Source of the DNA: Streptomyces nigra
Lineage (GTDB): Bacteria; Actinomycetota; Actinomycetes; Streptomycetales; Streptomycetaceae
Length of the DNA stretch: 64,000 nt
Direction of reading: 5' to 3'
NCBI RefSeq assembly: GCF_003074055.1
Contig: NZ_CP029043.1
Location: 6,378,501 to 6,442,500 of the forward strand
The notes below the pieces were generated by a model. That model saw only the letters and a program-made list of their open reading frames with translations, did no database searches and was not told the origin of the DNA. Below are positions 1 to 8,733 of the stretch, piece after piece. The position numbers were made by a program, and so were the translations under genes. Position 1 is the stretch's first letter, and the number at the start of each line of letters is the position of its first letter.

Positions 1-1
1 C

Positions 2-1126
2 TCCAACTGGCCGTCCAACTACGGCGCCTGGTACATCGCACGGGTCCTGGACGCCCTCACCTCCAACCCGGAGGTCTGGTCGCGGACCGCGCTGTTCATC
101 ACCTACGACGAGAACGACGGCTTCTTCGACCACGTCGTGCCGCCGCTCCCGCCGCGGGACGCGTCCCGGGGCCGCTCCACGGTCGACGTCACGCTCGACC
201 TCTACCCGGGCGACGCCACCCGCACGGCCGGGCCCTACGGCCTCGGCCCGCGCGTGCCGATGCTGGTCGTCTCACCCTGGAGCAAGGGCGGCTACGTCTG
301 CTCCGAGACGTTCGACCACACCTCGATCCTCCGGTTCATGGAGCGCCGCTTCGGGGTCGAGGAGCCCCAGATCTCACCCTGGCGGCGGGCCGTCTGCGGC
401 GATCTGACCTCGGCGTTCGACTTCTCCCGCAAGGACAGCCGCCCCGCCGGACTGCCGGACACGGACGCCTACGAGCCGCCGGACCGGGAGCGGCACCCCG
501 ACTATCGGCCGACGCCTCCGGCCGAGGGCGGTATGCCCCGGCAGGAGCGCGGGCTGCGCCCCAGCCGCCCGCTGAAGTACGCCCCGTACGTGGACGGCCG
601 CGTCGACGCGGCGGCCGGCACCTTCCGGCTCGCGTTCGCCTCCGGCGCCACGGCGGGCGCCGCCTTCCACGTCACCTCCGGCAACCGCGCCGACGGCCCG
701 TGGACGTACACCACCGAGGCGGGCAAGGACATCGCCGACACCTGGAACTCGGCGTACTCGAACGGCTCCTACGACCTCACCGTGCACGGGCCGGCCGGGT
801 TCTTCCGGGCCTTCCGGGGCGCGAACGCGGTCGCCGGGCCCGAGGTCACCGCCCGGCACCGGGGCGACGACATCGAGCTGAGGTTCACCAACGCGGGCCG
901 GTCGAGCGTCAGGCTGCGGATCGCCGACGGGTACGGCGGGCGTACCGCGACGGTGACCGTACGGGCCGGCGCCACCGTCCGCCGGGTCTTCGGCCTCGCG
1001 GCCAGCCGCCGCTGGTACGACCTGACGGTGACCGCCGACGGCGACCGGCCGTTCCTGCGGCGGTTCGCCGGGCACGTGGAGAACGGGCGGCCGGGGGTGA
1101 GCGACCCGGCGACGCTCACCGAGTAG
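2..1126 (+). CDS. Phosphocholine-specific (non-haemolytic) phospholipase C, C-terminal part
   Basis: The gene is truncated by the left edge; the reading frame is open from base 2, so the start codon is missing. The first ~50 residues carry the end of the phosphoesterase domain, including TYDENDGFFDHV, whose acidic and His residues bind metal in the AcpA/phospholipase C superfamily. After it come two Ig-like repeats of the DUF756 type (roughly 600-850 and 870-1100 in bases), usual at the C-terminus of bacterial phosphocholine-specific phospholipase C. Full-length family members are about 680 aa, so roughly half is present. They are normally exported by the Tat pathway and release phosphate-containing headgroups outside the cell. 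The family call is firm; substrate choice between phosphatidylcholine and related lipids is inferred. Confidence 0.9.
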   Translation, partial: SNWPSNYGAWYIARVLDALTSNPEVWSRTALFITYDENDGFFDHVVPPLPPRDASRGRSTVDVTLDLYPGDATRTAGPYGLGPRVPMLVVSPWSKGGYVCSETFDHTSILRFMERRFGVEEPQISPWRRAVCGDLTSAFDFSRKDSRPAGLPDTDAYEPPDRERHPDYRPTPPAEGGMPRQERGLRPSRPLKYAPYVDGRVDAAAGTFRLAFASGATAGAAFHVTSGNRADGPWTYTTEAGKDIADTWNSAYSNGSYDLTVHGPAGFFRAFRGANAVAGPEVTARHRGDDIELRFTNAGRSSVRLRIADGYGGRTATVTVRAGATVRRVFGLAASRRWYDLTVTADGDRPFLRRFAGHVENGRPGVSDPATLTE

Positions 1127-1161
1127 ATCGACCAGAGAGCGACTCTCACCGAGCGGTCGGG

Positions 1162-2127
1162 TCAGAGCGGCGTCAGGTGTCCCGGGTCCGGCTGCCGGGG
1201 CACCACCACCCGTTCCGGGGCCGCCGACTCCGGTTCCAGGGCCAGGACGGCGGCCACCGGGTGCGCGTCGTCCGCCATCGAGGATGCGGGTTCCGCGGGG
1301 ACGGCCGGCGTGGGTGTGGCGCGGGTCAGGAGCACCACGCCCCAGGACGCCAGGCCCGCCCCGGCCACGGCGGCCAGCACACCGGCCGGGCCGCCCCGCA
1401 GCCGTTCGCCGAGCAGGACCAGGCCGATCACGGCGGCTGCGAGCGGATTGGCGAGGGTGACCACCGCGAGCGGGGCGCCCAGGCCGCCCCGGTAGGCGGT
1501 CTGGGACAGCAGCAGCCCTCCCGCCGCGAGCGCGGCGACCAGGACGGCCACCCCGGTGACCTGGAGGCTGAGCACCGGGGCGGAGTGGTCGGTGGCGGCC
1601 ACCGTCACCGTCTGGGTGAGGGCCGAGGCGACCCCGGAGGCGAAACCGGACGCGGTCGCGTGCCGCAGTCCCGGCCGGGCGCCCGGCCACGCCAGCATCC
1701 CGGTCAGGGCGACCGTCACCGCCGCGACCCCGATCGCCTCCGGCGTGCTCAGCACGTCGTCGGGCGCGGGAGCGGACGCCATCACCAGGATCACGGCGAG
1801 ACCGGTCAGCGTCAGTGCCGTGCCCCGCCACTCCACCGCGCGGACCCGGCGGCCCGCGAGCCGCGCGCCCAGCGGTACGGCGGCGACCAGGGTGAGCGCG
1901 CCGAGCGGTTGCACCACCGTCAGTGGGCCGTACTTGAGGGCTATGACGTGCAGCAGGGCGCCGGTGGCGTTGAGCAGCACCGTCCCCCACCAGGCGCCCG
2001 AGCCCAGCAGCCGTACCAGGCCGGTGCCGGCGCTGCGAGAGGCGAGCCGCTCCTGGGCGACGGCTGCGGCGGCGTAGGCGACGGCCGAGACCAGGGAGAG
2101 CACGACGGCGAGCAGCGTGGCGGTCAT
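1162..2127 (-). CDS. EamA/DMT-family integral membrane transporter
   Basis: A 321-aa hydrophobic protein with about ten predicted membrane helices in two halves, the arrangement of drug/metabolite (EamA) transporters; the N-terminus MTATLLAVVLSLVSAVAYA is the first helix. The longer open frame upstream is not coding: the ATG at 2127 overlaps the stop of the PAP2 gene as ATGA, which indicates translational coupling and fixes the start. A charged, disordered tail of ~40 residues follows the last helix. The substrate cannot be told from sequence; small metabolites, sugars or amino acids are typical. It is probably co-regulated with the PAP2 gene from the repeat-rich region at 3035-3090. Confidence 0.85.
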   Translation of the reverse strand: MTATLLAVVLSLVSAVAYAAAAVAQERLASRSAGTGLVRLLGSGAWWGTVLLNATGALLHVIALKYGPLTVVQPLGALTLVAAVPLGARLAGRRVRAVEWRGTALTLTGLAVILVMASAPAPDDVLSTPEAIGVAAVTVALTGMLAWPGARPGLRHATASGFASGVASALTQTVTVAATDHSAPVLSLQVTGVAVLVAALAAGGLLLSQTAYRGGLGAPLAVVTLANPLAAAVIGLVLLGERLRGGPAGVLAAVAGAGLASWGVVLLTRATPTPAVPAEPASSMADDAHPVAAVLALEPESAAPERVVVPRQPDPGHLTPL

Positions 2128-2930
2128 CGTCCCGCTCCCGCGAGGACGGCGTCGCGGGACGCGGTCTCCCCCCGGCGCTGTGCCGGGAGGAGCCGGCCGG
2201 CCGTGGTGGCCGTGCGTCCGGGCCGGGGGATCAGCGCGAGCGCGAGGCCCAGCAGGGCCGTCGCCGCGATCGCGTCGAGCCAGTAGTGGTTGGCCGTGCC
2301 GACGATCACCAGCAGGGTCAGCGCGGGGTGCAGGAGCCACAGCACGCGCCACCGGGACCGGGTCGCCGCGATCAGGCCGACGGCGAGCATCAGGGCCCAG
2401 CCGAAGTGCAGCGACGGCATCGCCGCGAACTGGTTGGAGAGCTGGTCGGTCTGCGGGGGGCCGTAGACCGAGGGGCCGTAGAGGCGGGCGGTGTCCAGCA
2501 GGCCGGTCGCGGCGAGCAGACGCGGCGGGGCGAGCGGGAACGCCAGATGCAGCAGCAGGGCGGCGCCGGTGACGGCCGTCAGGACACGTCGGGCCCAGAC
2601 GTAGTGCGCGGGGCGCCGCAGGTAGAGCCAGACCAGGAAGGCCAGGGTCGCCGGGAAGTGGACGGTCGCGTAGTACGTGTTGGCCAGGCGTATGAGGGCG
2701 TCGCCGTGCAGCAGGAGGTGCTGCACGGCGCCCTCGCCGGGGAGGCGGACGGCGCGTTCGAGGTCCCACAGCCGGTCCGCGTTGCGGAAGGCCTCGCCGG
2801 TGTGGCCGGTGGCCAGTTGGCGGCCGGCCTTGTAGGCGAGGAAGAACCCGGCCACGAGCAGCAGCTCGCGGACCAGTGGTGGCCGCGGTGGCGCGGCCTC
2901 CTTCCGGTAAGGCTCGGTGCGGGCATTCAT
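2124..2930 (-). CDS. PAP2-superfamily membrane phosphatase/phosphotransferase
   Basis: A 268-aa multi-pass membrane protein of the PAP2_3 (Aur1/Ipt1-like) group. PSLH at residues 172-175 and NHYWLD at 214-219 correspond to the catalytic PSxH and the last His/Asp motif of the acid-phosphatase fold. Members act on lipid phosphates or transfer phospho-headgroups at the membrane. The ATG at 2930 begins the conserved protein; the longer open frame upstream translates the operator repeats and is not protein-like. Its stop overlaps the start of the EamA transporter gene by 4 nt, so the two form an operon facing away from the TetR gene. Lipid substrate unknown. Confidence 0.88.
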   Translation of the reverse strand: MNARTEPYRKEAAPPRPPLVRELLLVAGFFLAYKAGRQLATGHTGEAFRNADRLWDLERAVRLPGEGAVQHLLLHGDALIRLANTYYATVHFPATLAFLVWLYLRRPAHYVWARRVLTAVTGAALLLHLAFPLAPPRLLAATGLLDTARLYGPSVYGPPQTDQLSNQFAAMPSLHFGWALMLAVGLIAATRSRWRVLWLLHPALTLLVIVGTANHYWLDAIAATALLGLALALIPRPGRTATTAGRLLPAQRRGETASRDAVLAGAGR

Positions 2931-3034
2931 CCCCCGGCCCCTTCGCTGACGTAGGTGGTGCTGGGCGAGCTTGTCGGGCTGGGGACTGCTCCGGCTCGGC
3001 GAACTCATCGATACGTGCCCGTTCCGAAACGGGG

Positions 3035-3090
3035 CTGTACCGATACGCCACTGTACCGATACGCCAGCGTTCCGGTACAGTGGCGTATCG
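3035..3090. promoter_or_regulatory. Operator cluster for the divergent TetR regulator
   Basis: Two adjacent 16-bp direct repeats CTGTACCGATACGCCA (3035-3050 and 3051-3066) are followed by GGTACAGTGGCGTATCG (3074-3090). That segment is the exact reverse complement of 3041-3057, giving a perfect 17-bp inverted repeat. The block lies between the PAP2 start (2930) and the TetR start (3164). This is the expected place for an operator controlling both promoters. Binding by this TetR protein is inferred from position. Confidence 0.75.
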
Positions 3091-3163
3091 ATAGACGTGC
3101 GACACACTGGAAGGCGGGCCCCGCCGACCGCGGGAGCCGCACCCGGACCGAGGAGACGAGCAG

Positions 3164-3778
3164 ATGACGTCGCAGGCCGCGGACGGACCGGACACGGTCG
3201 CCGCCTCGCGCCGCTCCAAGCTCACGCGCGAGCGTGAACAGGAGTTCTTCGACGCCGTCCTCGACCAGATCCGCGCCTGCGGGTACGAGTCCGTGACCAT
3301 GGAGGGCGTCGCCGCCAGCACACGGTGCAGCAAGGCCACGCTCTACCGGCAGTGGCGGACCAAGCCGCAGTTCGTCGCGGCCGCCCTGCGGGCCAGCCGG
3401 CAGACCCGCTTCGACGGCATCGACACCGGCTCCCTCGCCGACGACCTGAGGGAGGCCGCCCGCGCGACGGGCGCCTGGTCGGCCAAGGACACCCGGCTGC
3501 TGCAGGCCCTCGGCCACGCCGTCACCGAGGACGAGGAGCTGCGCACGGCGTTGCGCGAAGCGCTCATCGACCCCGAGATCGACGCGCTCCGGCAGATCCT
3601 GCAGCGCGGGGTCGAGCGGGGCGAGGTGCCCGCCGACCACCCGGCGCTCGACTACATCCCCGCGCAGATCTTCGGCGTGCTGCGGGCTCGTCCCGTCCTG
3701 GAGGGCAAGGACGCCGACCCCGAGTACATCGTCCGGTTCGTGGAGGCCGCCGTGCTGCCCACGCTCGGACTCACCTGA
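3164..3778 (+). CDS. TetR/AcrR-family transcriptional regulator
   Basis: A 204-aa one-component regulator. The N-terminal helix-turn-helix covers about residues 22-70, with GYESVTMEGVAASTRCSKAT and LYRQWRTKPQF as the recognition region and the typical following helix; the rest is the all-helical ligand domain. ATG 3164 has an AGGAG ribosome-binding site about 8 nt upstream. It is divergent from the PAP2-EamA operon, with a dense repeat operator between, so repression of that operon and itself is likely. Ligand unknown. Confidence 0.93.
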   Translation: MTSQAADGPDTVAASRRSKLTREREQEFFDAVLDQIRACGYESVTMEGVAASTRCSKATLYRQWRTKPQFVAAALRASRQTRFDGIDTGSLADDLREAARATGAWSAKDTRLLQALGHAVTEDEELRTALREALIDPEIDALRQILQRGVERGEVPADHPALDYIPAQIFGVLRARPVLEGKDADPEYIVRFVEAAVLPTLGLT

Positions 3779-3858
3779 GACCCAGGCCGCCGTCCGCGGG
3801 ATGACTGGACGGCGACCTGAAGCGCCGCACCGTGGGGACGGGGGCGGCGCGCACCACC

Positions 3859-3906
3859 CGGCCGGGTGGGGTGCCCCTTGAGCGGAGGGGCCGCCCCACC
3901 CGGCCG
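3859..3906. terminator. Strong hairpin between convergent genes
   Basis: Arms 3859-3877 and 3887-3906 form a GC-rich stem of about 18 pairs, with one mismatch or bulge and a 9-nt loop. It lies between the stop of the TetR gene (+) and the stop of the DUF2510 gene (-). There is no T-run, as is common for Streptomyces terminators. It probably serves both directions. Confidence 0.65.
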
Positions 3907-3934
3907 AGTCACGTCCGGACCATCCGGGCCGGGC

Positions 3935-4885
3935 TCACACGTCCTGGCCGGGGCCGCCGCCCGAGGACACCTCGATGCCCTTCACGATCTCGTCGAGGAC
4001 GGCCTGGCCCTCGTCGGCGTCGACACCGAGACGCACCACGACGATCTCCTTGCCGTCCGAGGCCGGCGACGGGAAGGCGAGCGACTCGACATAGCCGTCC
4101 GAGCCCTTGCTGGTGACCGCCTGCCAGCGGACCAGATAGCCCTTGCGTCCGGCCACGGTCACCGCCTTCGACGCCAGCACCTTGTGCGAGGTGATCTTTC
4201 CGTAGCCGGTGCCGTACGACTCCTTCGCGTTCTCCGCGATGTCCGCCTCGGCGACCTTCTCGGGGGTGTCGCCCGCCGTGCCCAGCTCCCGGGCCGGGGC
4301 CGAGTAGGCGCCGCCCTTCATACAGGTCTCGGAGGTCTGCGCCGGGCACGGGTAGGTGTCCTTCGACGCCACCTGCGCGCCGAAGCGGATCTGCTGCCCG
4401 TACCAGCCGTCCGGCACCGGAAGGCTGATGCCGTTCAGCGGGTCGGCGACCGAACCGCTCTCCACCCTGGGTGGCCCGGACCCCTCCGGAGCCTGCGACG
4501 GCCCGCCCGACTCCCCGCCGGGGCCCTCGGGCAGGTCCGGGCGGCCCGGCACCTCCCGGGAACCGGCCGCCGTGCCGTCCGGGCCGTCCTCGGCCGTCAG
4601 CGCGTACACGCCGACGCCTATGCACGCCAGGACCACCGCCGCCACGCCGGCGGCTATCCCGGTGCGCAGCCCCCGCCGCGCGCCGGGCGCGGGCACGCCG
4701 GGATAGCCGGGGTGCACGGGGTACGGCGGATACGCCCCGCCGGCCGGCGGGCCTGCCGTGGCGGCGGTTCCGGCGGCCCGGACCTGGTCCGTCCACGCGT
4801 TGCCGTCCCACCAGCGCTCGGTGGGCGGGCCGTCACTGTGCCGGCCTGGGTCGGGGTACCAGCCGGGAGGAGTCACCTGCGTCAT
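3935..4885 (-). CDS. DUF2510-domain single-pass membrane protein
   Basis: 316 aa. Residues 5-36 match DUF2510 (PPGWYPDPG ... RWWDGNAWTDQV), a short actinobacterial module near the cytoplasmic N-terminus of membrane proteins. A Pro/Gly-rich linker precedes one membrane helix (about residues 90-113, ending VGVYALTAEDG). A ~200-residue extracytoplasmic domain with two cysteines (YPCPAQTSETCMKGG) follows. I do not recognise the outer domain. No enzymatic motif is visible. It is convergent with the TetR gene and shows no operon partner. Confidence 0.85.
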   Translation of the reverse strand: MTQVTPPGWYPDPGRHSDGPPTERWWDGNAWTDQVRAAGTAATAGPPAGGAYPPYPVHPGYPGVPAPGARRGLRTGIAAGVAAVVLACIGVGVYALTAEDGPDGTAAGSREVPGRPDLPEGPGGESGGPSQAPEGSGPPRVESGSVADPLNGISLPVPDGWYGQQIRFGAQVASKDTYPCPAQTSETCMKGGAYSAPARELGTAGDTPEKVAEADIAENAKESYGTGYGKITSHKVLASKAVTVAGRKGYLVRWQAVTSKGSDGYVESLAFPSPASDGKEIVVVRLGVDADEGQAVLDEIVKGIEVSSGGGPGQDV

Positions 4886-5201
4886 GGGCCCACCGTATGA
4901 GGTGCGGGTGAAAGCCGGATGAGAGGGCCCGCCCCCGCGCCGCCCCGCCCGGTCCGGAACCTCCGCGACGAGCCCGGGGAGCCCGGCCCTCCACCCACGC
5001 CGCCGATCCCCGACTGCCCCTCCGTGACCGGAATTTGACTGTCATTCAGTCGATACGGGCCATGTCGCGGGCCCTGCGCGTCGCCCGCCCGCACCCGCCG
5101 TCACCCGTCGCGGCAACAGGTCCCCCGACCGCTCTCCATTCGGTCCGCCGGAGGACTACGCTCGGGTTCGGTACGTCCGGGCGACTTGGGGAGGTAGCGG
5201 G
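4886..5201. other. 316-nt intergenic region, probable divergent promoters
   Basis: It separates the DUF2510 gene (-) from the large ATPase gene (+). The short open frames here have no conserved-looking product. The only AT-richer patch is around 5030-5060, with a TTGACT at about 5035-5040 that could be a -35 element, but I cannot place a convincing -10 box. A GGGGAGGT ribosome-binding site precedes the ATG at 5202. I see no RNA gene or repeat. Confidence 0.5.
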
Positions 5202-7871
5202 ATGACGGAGGTACGGCCCACGCAGGCCGCCTCGGCCTCCCTCTGGGAGCGCGACGAGGAGGTCGCCGCCATCGGGCGGGCCCTCGACCGGCTGTGCGCC
5301 GAAGAGACCTCCTCGGGCAGCCTGCTGGTGCTGCGGGCCGAGGCCGGCCTCGGCAAGACCGCCTTGCTGGCCGAAACCCGCCGTATCGCCGAGGCCCGCG
5401 GCTGCACCGTCTGGTCCGCCCGCGGCGGCGAGACCCTCAGCTCCGTGCCCTTCAACGTCGTACGGCAGCTGCTCCAGCCCGCGCTCCTGTCGCTGATGCC
5501 CGAGGAGGCCCGCGAGTACCTCGGCGACTGGTACGACATCGCGGGGCCCGCCCTCGGGATAGCGGACCCCGGCGACCGCCAGGCCGACCCGCAGGGTGTG
5601 TGCGACGGACTGGTCGCCGCCGTCCGCCGGCTCGCCCGGCGCGAATGGCCGCTGGTGCTGCTGATCGACGACGCCCACTGGGCCGACCAGGAGACCCTGC
5701 GCTGGCTCGCCGCCTTCAGCGAACGCCTCGCCGAGCAGAACGTCTTAGTGGTCGTGGCCCGCCGCCCCGGCGAGGTCAGCGGCGACAGCGCCCGCCACCT
5801 CGACGCCATCGCCGACGCCGGTGACTCCGTCTCCACGCTCAGCGCCCTCACCCCGGAGGCCACCGCCGGTCTCACCCGCGCCACCCTGGGCGCCCACGCC
5901 GACGGGCCGTTCTGCCGCGAGGTCTGGGCCGTCACCGGCGGCAACCCGTACGAGACCGTCGAACTCCTCGCCAAGGTCCAGGAGAACGAGTTCGAGCCGA
6001 CCGAGGCGGCCGCCGGCGAGCTGCGCGCCCTGAACCGCGCGGCGCGCGGCGGCGGCCTCGTCGCCCGCCTGGAGACCCTCGGCATCGAGGCCACCCGGTT
6101 CGCCTGGGCCGCCGCCATCCTCGGCACCGGCATCACCGTCGACCTGGTCGCCGAACTGGCCACGATGGGTGTCGACGACGCCGTGCGCTGCGCCGAACTC
6201 CTGCGCAGCGCCCGCATACTGACCGAACCCGACCCCGCCGGGGTGCAGCCCGACGACGGCGAGTTCCAGTTCGTCCACCCGCTGATCGCCACCGCCGTCT
6301 ACAACTCCATCCCGGACGCGCTGCGCACCGCCATGCACGGCATCGCCGCCCGCGTCGTCACCGACAACGGCCGGGGTGCCGCCGTCGCCGCCCGCCACCT
6401 CCTGGAGGTCCACCCCGACGGCGACGAGGAACTCGTCGAGCAACTGCGCGAGGCCGCCCGCGAGCATCTGGCCGTCGGCGCCCCCGACGCGGCCCGCCGC
6501 TGTCTGGAGCGCGCCCTGGTGGAGCCGCCCCGCCCCGAGATCCACGCCCATGTGCTGCACGAACTCGGCTGCGCCACCCTGCTGACCGCGCCCGCCGTCA
6601 CCATCGACCATCTGCAGCGGGCCCTCGCCCTGCCAGGCCTGGACGGCGACGAACGCGTCGACGCCGTCTACCGCCTGTCCCAGGCCCTGCTCCACAACGA
6701 CCAGCTGGAGGAGGCCGTCCGCACCGTCGAGGCGGAGGCCGCCCGGCAGAGCGGACCCACCCGGCTGCGGCTCCAGGCCGTGCAGTTCATGTGGGAGGGC
6801 ATCCACGGCGAGGCCGCCTCACCGGGACGCTCCGCGCGCCTCGCCGACCTGGCCGCCACCTGCACCGGGCGGGACAACTCCGAGCGCGCCCTGCTCATCC
6901 TGCGCGGCTTCGACGCCATGGCGCGCGGCGAGAACGCCGAGGAGGTCGCCGAGCTGTGCGACCGCGCCCTCGTCAACGGCCGCCTCGCCCCCGGCCTCGG
7001 CTGGACCGACCCCGAGTGGGGCCTGGAGCTGCCGATGATGCTGGCCAGCGCCTACGCCTTCACCGACCGCCTCGACCGCGCCGAGACCCTCTACAACGAG
7101 GCGCTGCGCGCCTACGAGTCGGTCGGCTGGAGCGGCGGCCACCTCGCCCTCGCGCACGCCTATGTCGGGCTCGGTCACCGCAGACGCGGGCGGCTCCGGG
7201 AGGCCGAGGAGTCCCTGCGCGAGTCGCTGGCGTTCGCCGAGCGCGTCGGCCGGCGGCTGCCGCTGCACTGGTCCGCGACCTGCAACCTCGTCGACACGCT
7301 GCTCGCCCGCGGCCATGTCGAGGAGGCCTGGGACATCGCCGAGCGGTACGGCTTCGCCCCGCCCTACCCGTCCACCATCGTGCTGCCGGACCCGCGCTCG
7401 GTCCGCGGCCGGCTGCTGCTCGCCGTGGGCCGCACCAAGGACGGCATCAACGAACTGGAGGCGGCCGAGAAGGCGGCGGCCGTCCGCGGCCACCACAACC
7501 CCGTCCTGGTCCCCTGGGCGGTGGACCTCGCCCGCGCCCTCGCCAACGAGGACCCCGCGCGGGCCGCCCGGCTGGCCGCCGAGCTCCGCCGGCACGCCGA
7601 GCGCCTGGGCACCGACACCGCGATCGGCGAGGCCCTGCGCTGCGCGGCGGCGCTGGAGACCGGGCAGCGGGCCGTGCGTCTGGCCGAGCGGGCCGTCACC
7701 TATCTGGAGGCGTCGCCCTGCCAGTACGAGCACGCCGTCGCCCGCGTCGAGTACGGCCTGGCCGCCCGCTCCGCCGCGGAACTGCGGCGCGGTCTGACGC
7801 TGGCCCGCTCCTGCGGCGCGGACGGGCTGGTGCTCCAGGCCGAGGCCGCGCTGGCCACCGGTCTGCTCTGA
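5202..7871 (+). CDS. Large AAA/STAND ATPase, LAL-regulator-like but lacking the LuxR HTH; contains a TTA codon
   Basis: 889 aa. The N-terminal ATPase has a Walker A GLGKT at residues 49-53 and a Walker B LVLLIDDAHW at about 151-160. A long helical, TPR-like region follows to the end. This is the layout of large ATP-binding LuxR-family (LAL) regulators, but the protein ends at ATGLL with no C-terminal LuxR-type helix-turn-helix. It may therefore work by binding another protein or be a decayed regulator. Codon 182 (bases 5745-5747) is TTA, the rare leucine codon read by bldA tRNA in Streptomyces, so translation may depend on developmental stage. A good ribosome-binding site supports ATG 5202. 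Confidence 0.88.
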   Translation: MTEVRPTQAASASLWERDEEVAAIGRALDRLCAEETSSGSLLVLRAEAGLGKTALLAETRRIAEARGCTVWSARGGETLSSVPFNVVRQLLQPALLSLMPEEAREYLGDWYDIAGPALGIADPGDRQADPQGVCDGLVAAVRRLARREWPLVLLIDDAHWADQETLRWLAAFSERLAEQNVLVVVARRPGEVSGDSARHLDAIADAGDSVSTLSALTPEATAGLTRATLGAHADGPFCREVWAVTGGNPYETVELLAKVQENEFEPTEAAAGELRALNRAARGGGLVARLETLGIEATRFAWAAAILGTGITVDLVAELATMGVDDAVRCAELLRSARILTEPDPAGVQPDDGEFQFVHPLIATAVYNSIPDALRTAMHGIAARVVTDNGRGAAVAARHLLEVHPDGDEELVEQLREAAREHLAVGAPDAARRCLERALVEPPRPEIHAHVLHELGCATLLTAPAVTIDHLQRALALPGLDGDERVDAVYRLSQALLHNDQLEEAVRTVEAEAARQSGPTRLRLQAVQFMWEGIHGEAASPGRSARLADLAATCTGRDNSERALLILRGFDAMARGENAEEVAELCDRALVNGRLAPGLGWTDPEWGLELPMMLASAYAFTDRLDRAETLYNEALRAYESVGWSGGHLALAHAYVGLGHRRRGRLREAEESLRESLAFAERVGRRLPLHWSATCNLVDTLLARGHVEEAWDIAERYGFAPPYPSTIVLPDPRSVRGRLLLAVGRTKDGINELEAAEKAAAVRGHHNPVLVPWAVDLARALANEDPARAARLAAELRRHAERLGTDTAIGEALRCAAALETGQRAVRLAERAVTYLEASPCQYEHAVARVEYGLAARSAAELRRGLTLARSCGADGLVLQAEAALATGLL

Positions 7872-7878
7872 GACCCGG

Positions 7879-8670
7879 TCACAGGCTCAGCAACTGCTCG
7901 GTGACCGCCGTCAGCCGCGCCCGCGTGCCGGGGTCGTAGGCGGCCGGATGGGCCCGGGCCGGTGACGTCCCCTCGAAGTAACCGCCCGAGCCCCGGTCCC
8001 GGGTGGCGAGCGCGACGACACCGGGGGCGCCGTCGGCGACCGTGTGGAAGGGCGTGAAGCCGCTGTCGCGGACCATCGCGGTGTCCATGTGCGTCGCCGG
8101 GTGCACCACGTTCACCGACACACCGGTGCCGGCCAGCTCGTCGGCGAGGACGAACGTGTGCACCGCCAGGGCGAACTTGCTGCGGCAGTACGCGGCCACG
8201 CCGTCGTAGCCGCGGGTCATCTCCGGGTCGGCGGGGTCCAGCGGCTCCTGGCCCGCCGAGCCGACGTTCACGATCCGGGCCGGGGCGTTCGCGCGCAGCA
8301 CGGGCAGCAGCGCGCGGGTCAGCACCACCGGCGCCAGGCAGTTCACCGCGAGACGCAGTTCGTGGCCGTCGGCGCTCAGCTCCCGGCGGGTGAGGTCCGG
8401 ACCGCCCCCGACCGCCGCGTTGTTGATGAGGACGTCCAGTTCCGGGTGGTCGCCGGCGACATGCGCGGCCAGCTCCCGCACCTGGGCGAGCGAGGCCAGA
8501 TCGGCCACGTACCCGTCGGCCTCCCCGTGCGCGCGCAGCTCCTCGACGAGCCGTTCCGTGCGGTCGGCGTCCCGCCCGTGGGCGAGCACCCGGTGCCCGG
8601 CGCGGACCAGTTCGAAGGCGACGTACCGGCCGAGGCCCGAGGTGGCGCCGGTGAGCAGCAGCGTGGACAT
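7879..8670 (-). CDS. Short-chain dehydrogenase/reductase (SDR)
   Basis: 263 aa, classical SDR length. Residues 7-14 are TGATSGLG, the glycine-rich NAD(P)-binding motif. NNA follows at about 86-88, and YCRSK supplies the catalytic Tyr and Lys. An Arg after the second beta strand (HGRDADR) suggests NADP(H). It lies just downstream of the pca operon in the same direction, with a 63-nt gap, so it might be read through from it, but no motif ties it to aromatic catabolism. Convergent with the ATPase gene. Substrate unknown. Confidence 0.9.
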   Translation of the reverse strand: MSTLLLTGATSGLGRYVAFELVRAGHRVLAHGRDADRTERLVEELRAHGEADGYVADLASLAQVRELAAHVAGDHPELDVLINNAAVGGGPDLTRRELSADGHELRLAVNCLAPVVLTRALLPVLRANAPARIVNVGSAGQEPLDPADPEMTRGYDGVAAYCRSKFALAVHTFVLADELAGTGVSVNVVHPATHMDTAMVRDSGFTPFHTVADGAPGVVALATRDRGSGGYFEGTSPARAHPAAYDPGTRARLTAVTEQLLSL

Positions 8671-8733
8671 GACCTCACCGTAGGCACGCCGGACGGCACA
8701 CGCGCGCCGCGGCCCGGCGTACGGCCGCCCGGG

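Noticed and set aside
374..1990. Long minus-strand open frames opposite real genes (374-1990; also 39179-42346 and 43594-46080).
   Set aside because: They are Gly/Arg/Ala-rich mirror frames typical of high-GC DNA and oppose clear genes with recognisable motifs.
3035..3066. The tandem 16-bp repeats as a possible CRISPR fragment.
   Set aside because: There are no spacers between units, one copy is inverted, and no cas genes are present. It is an operator layout.
5035..5057. TTGACT...GATACG as a sigma-70-type promoter for the large ATPase gene.
   Set aside because: The spacing between the boxes is about 11 bp, too short for a standard promoter. Left as an unproven patch.
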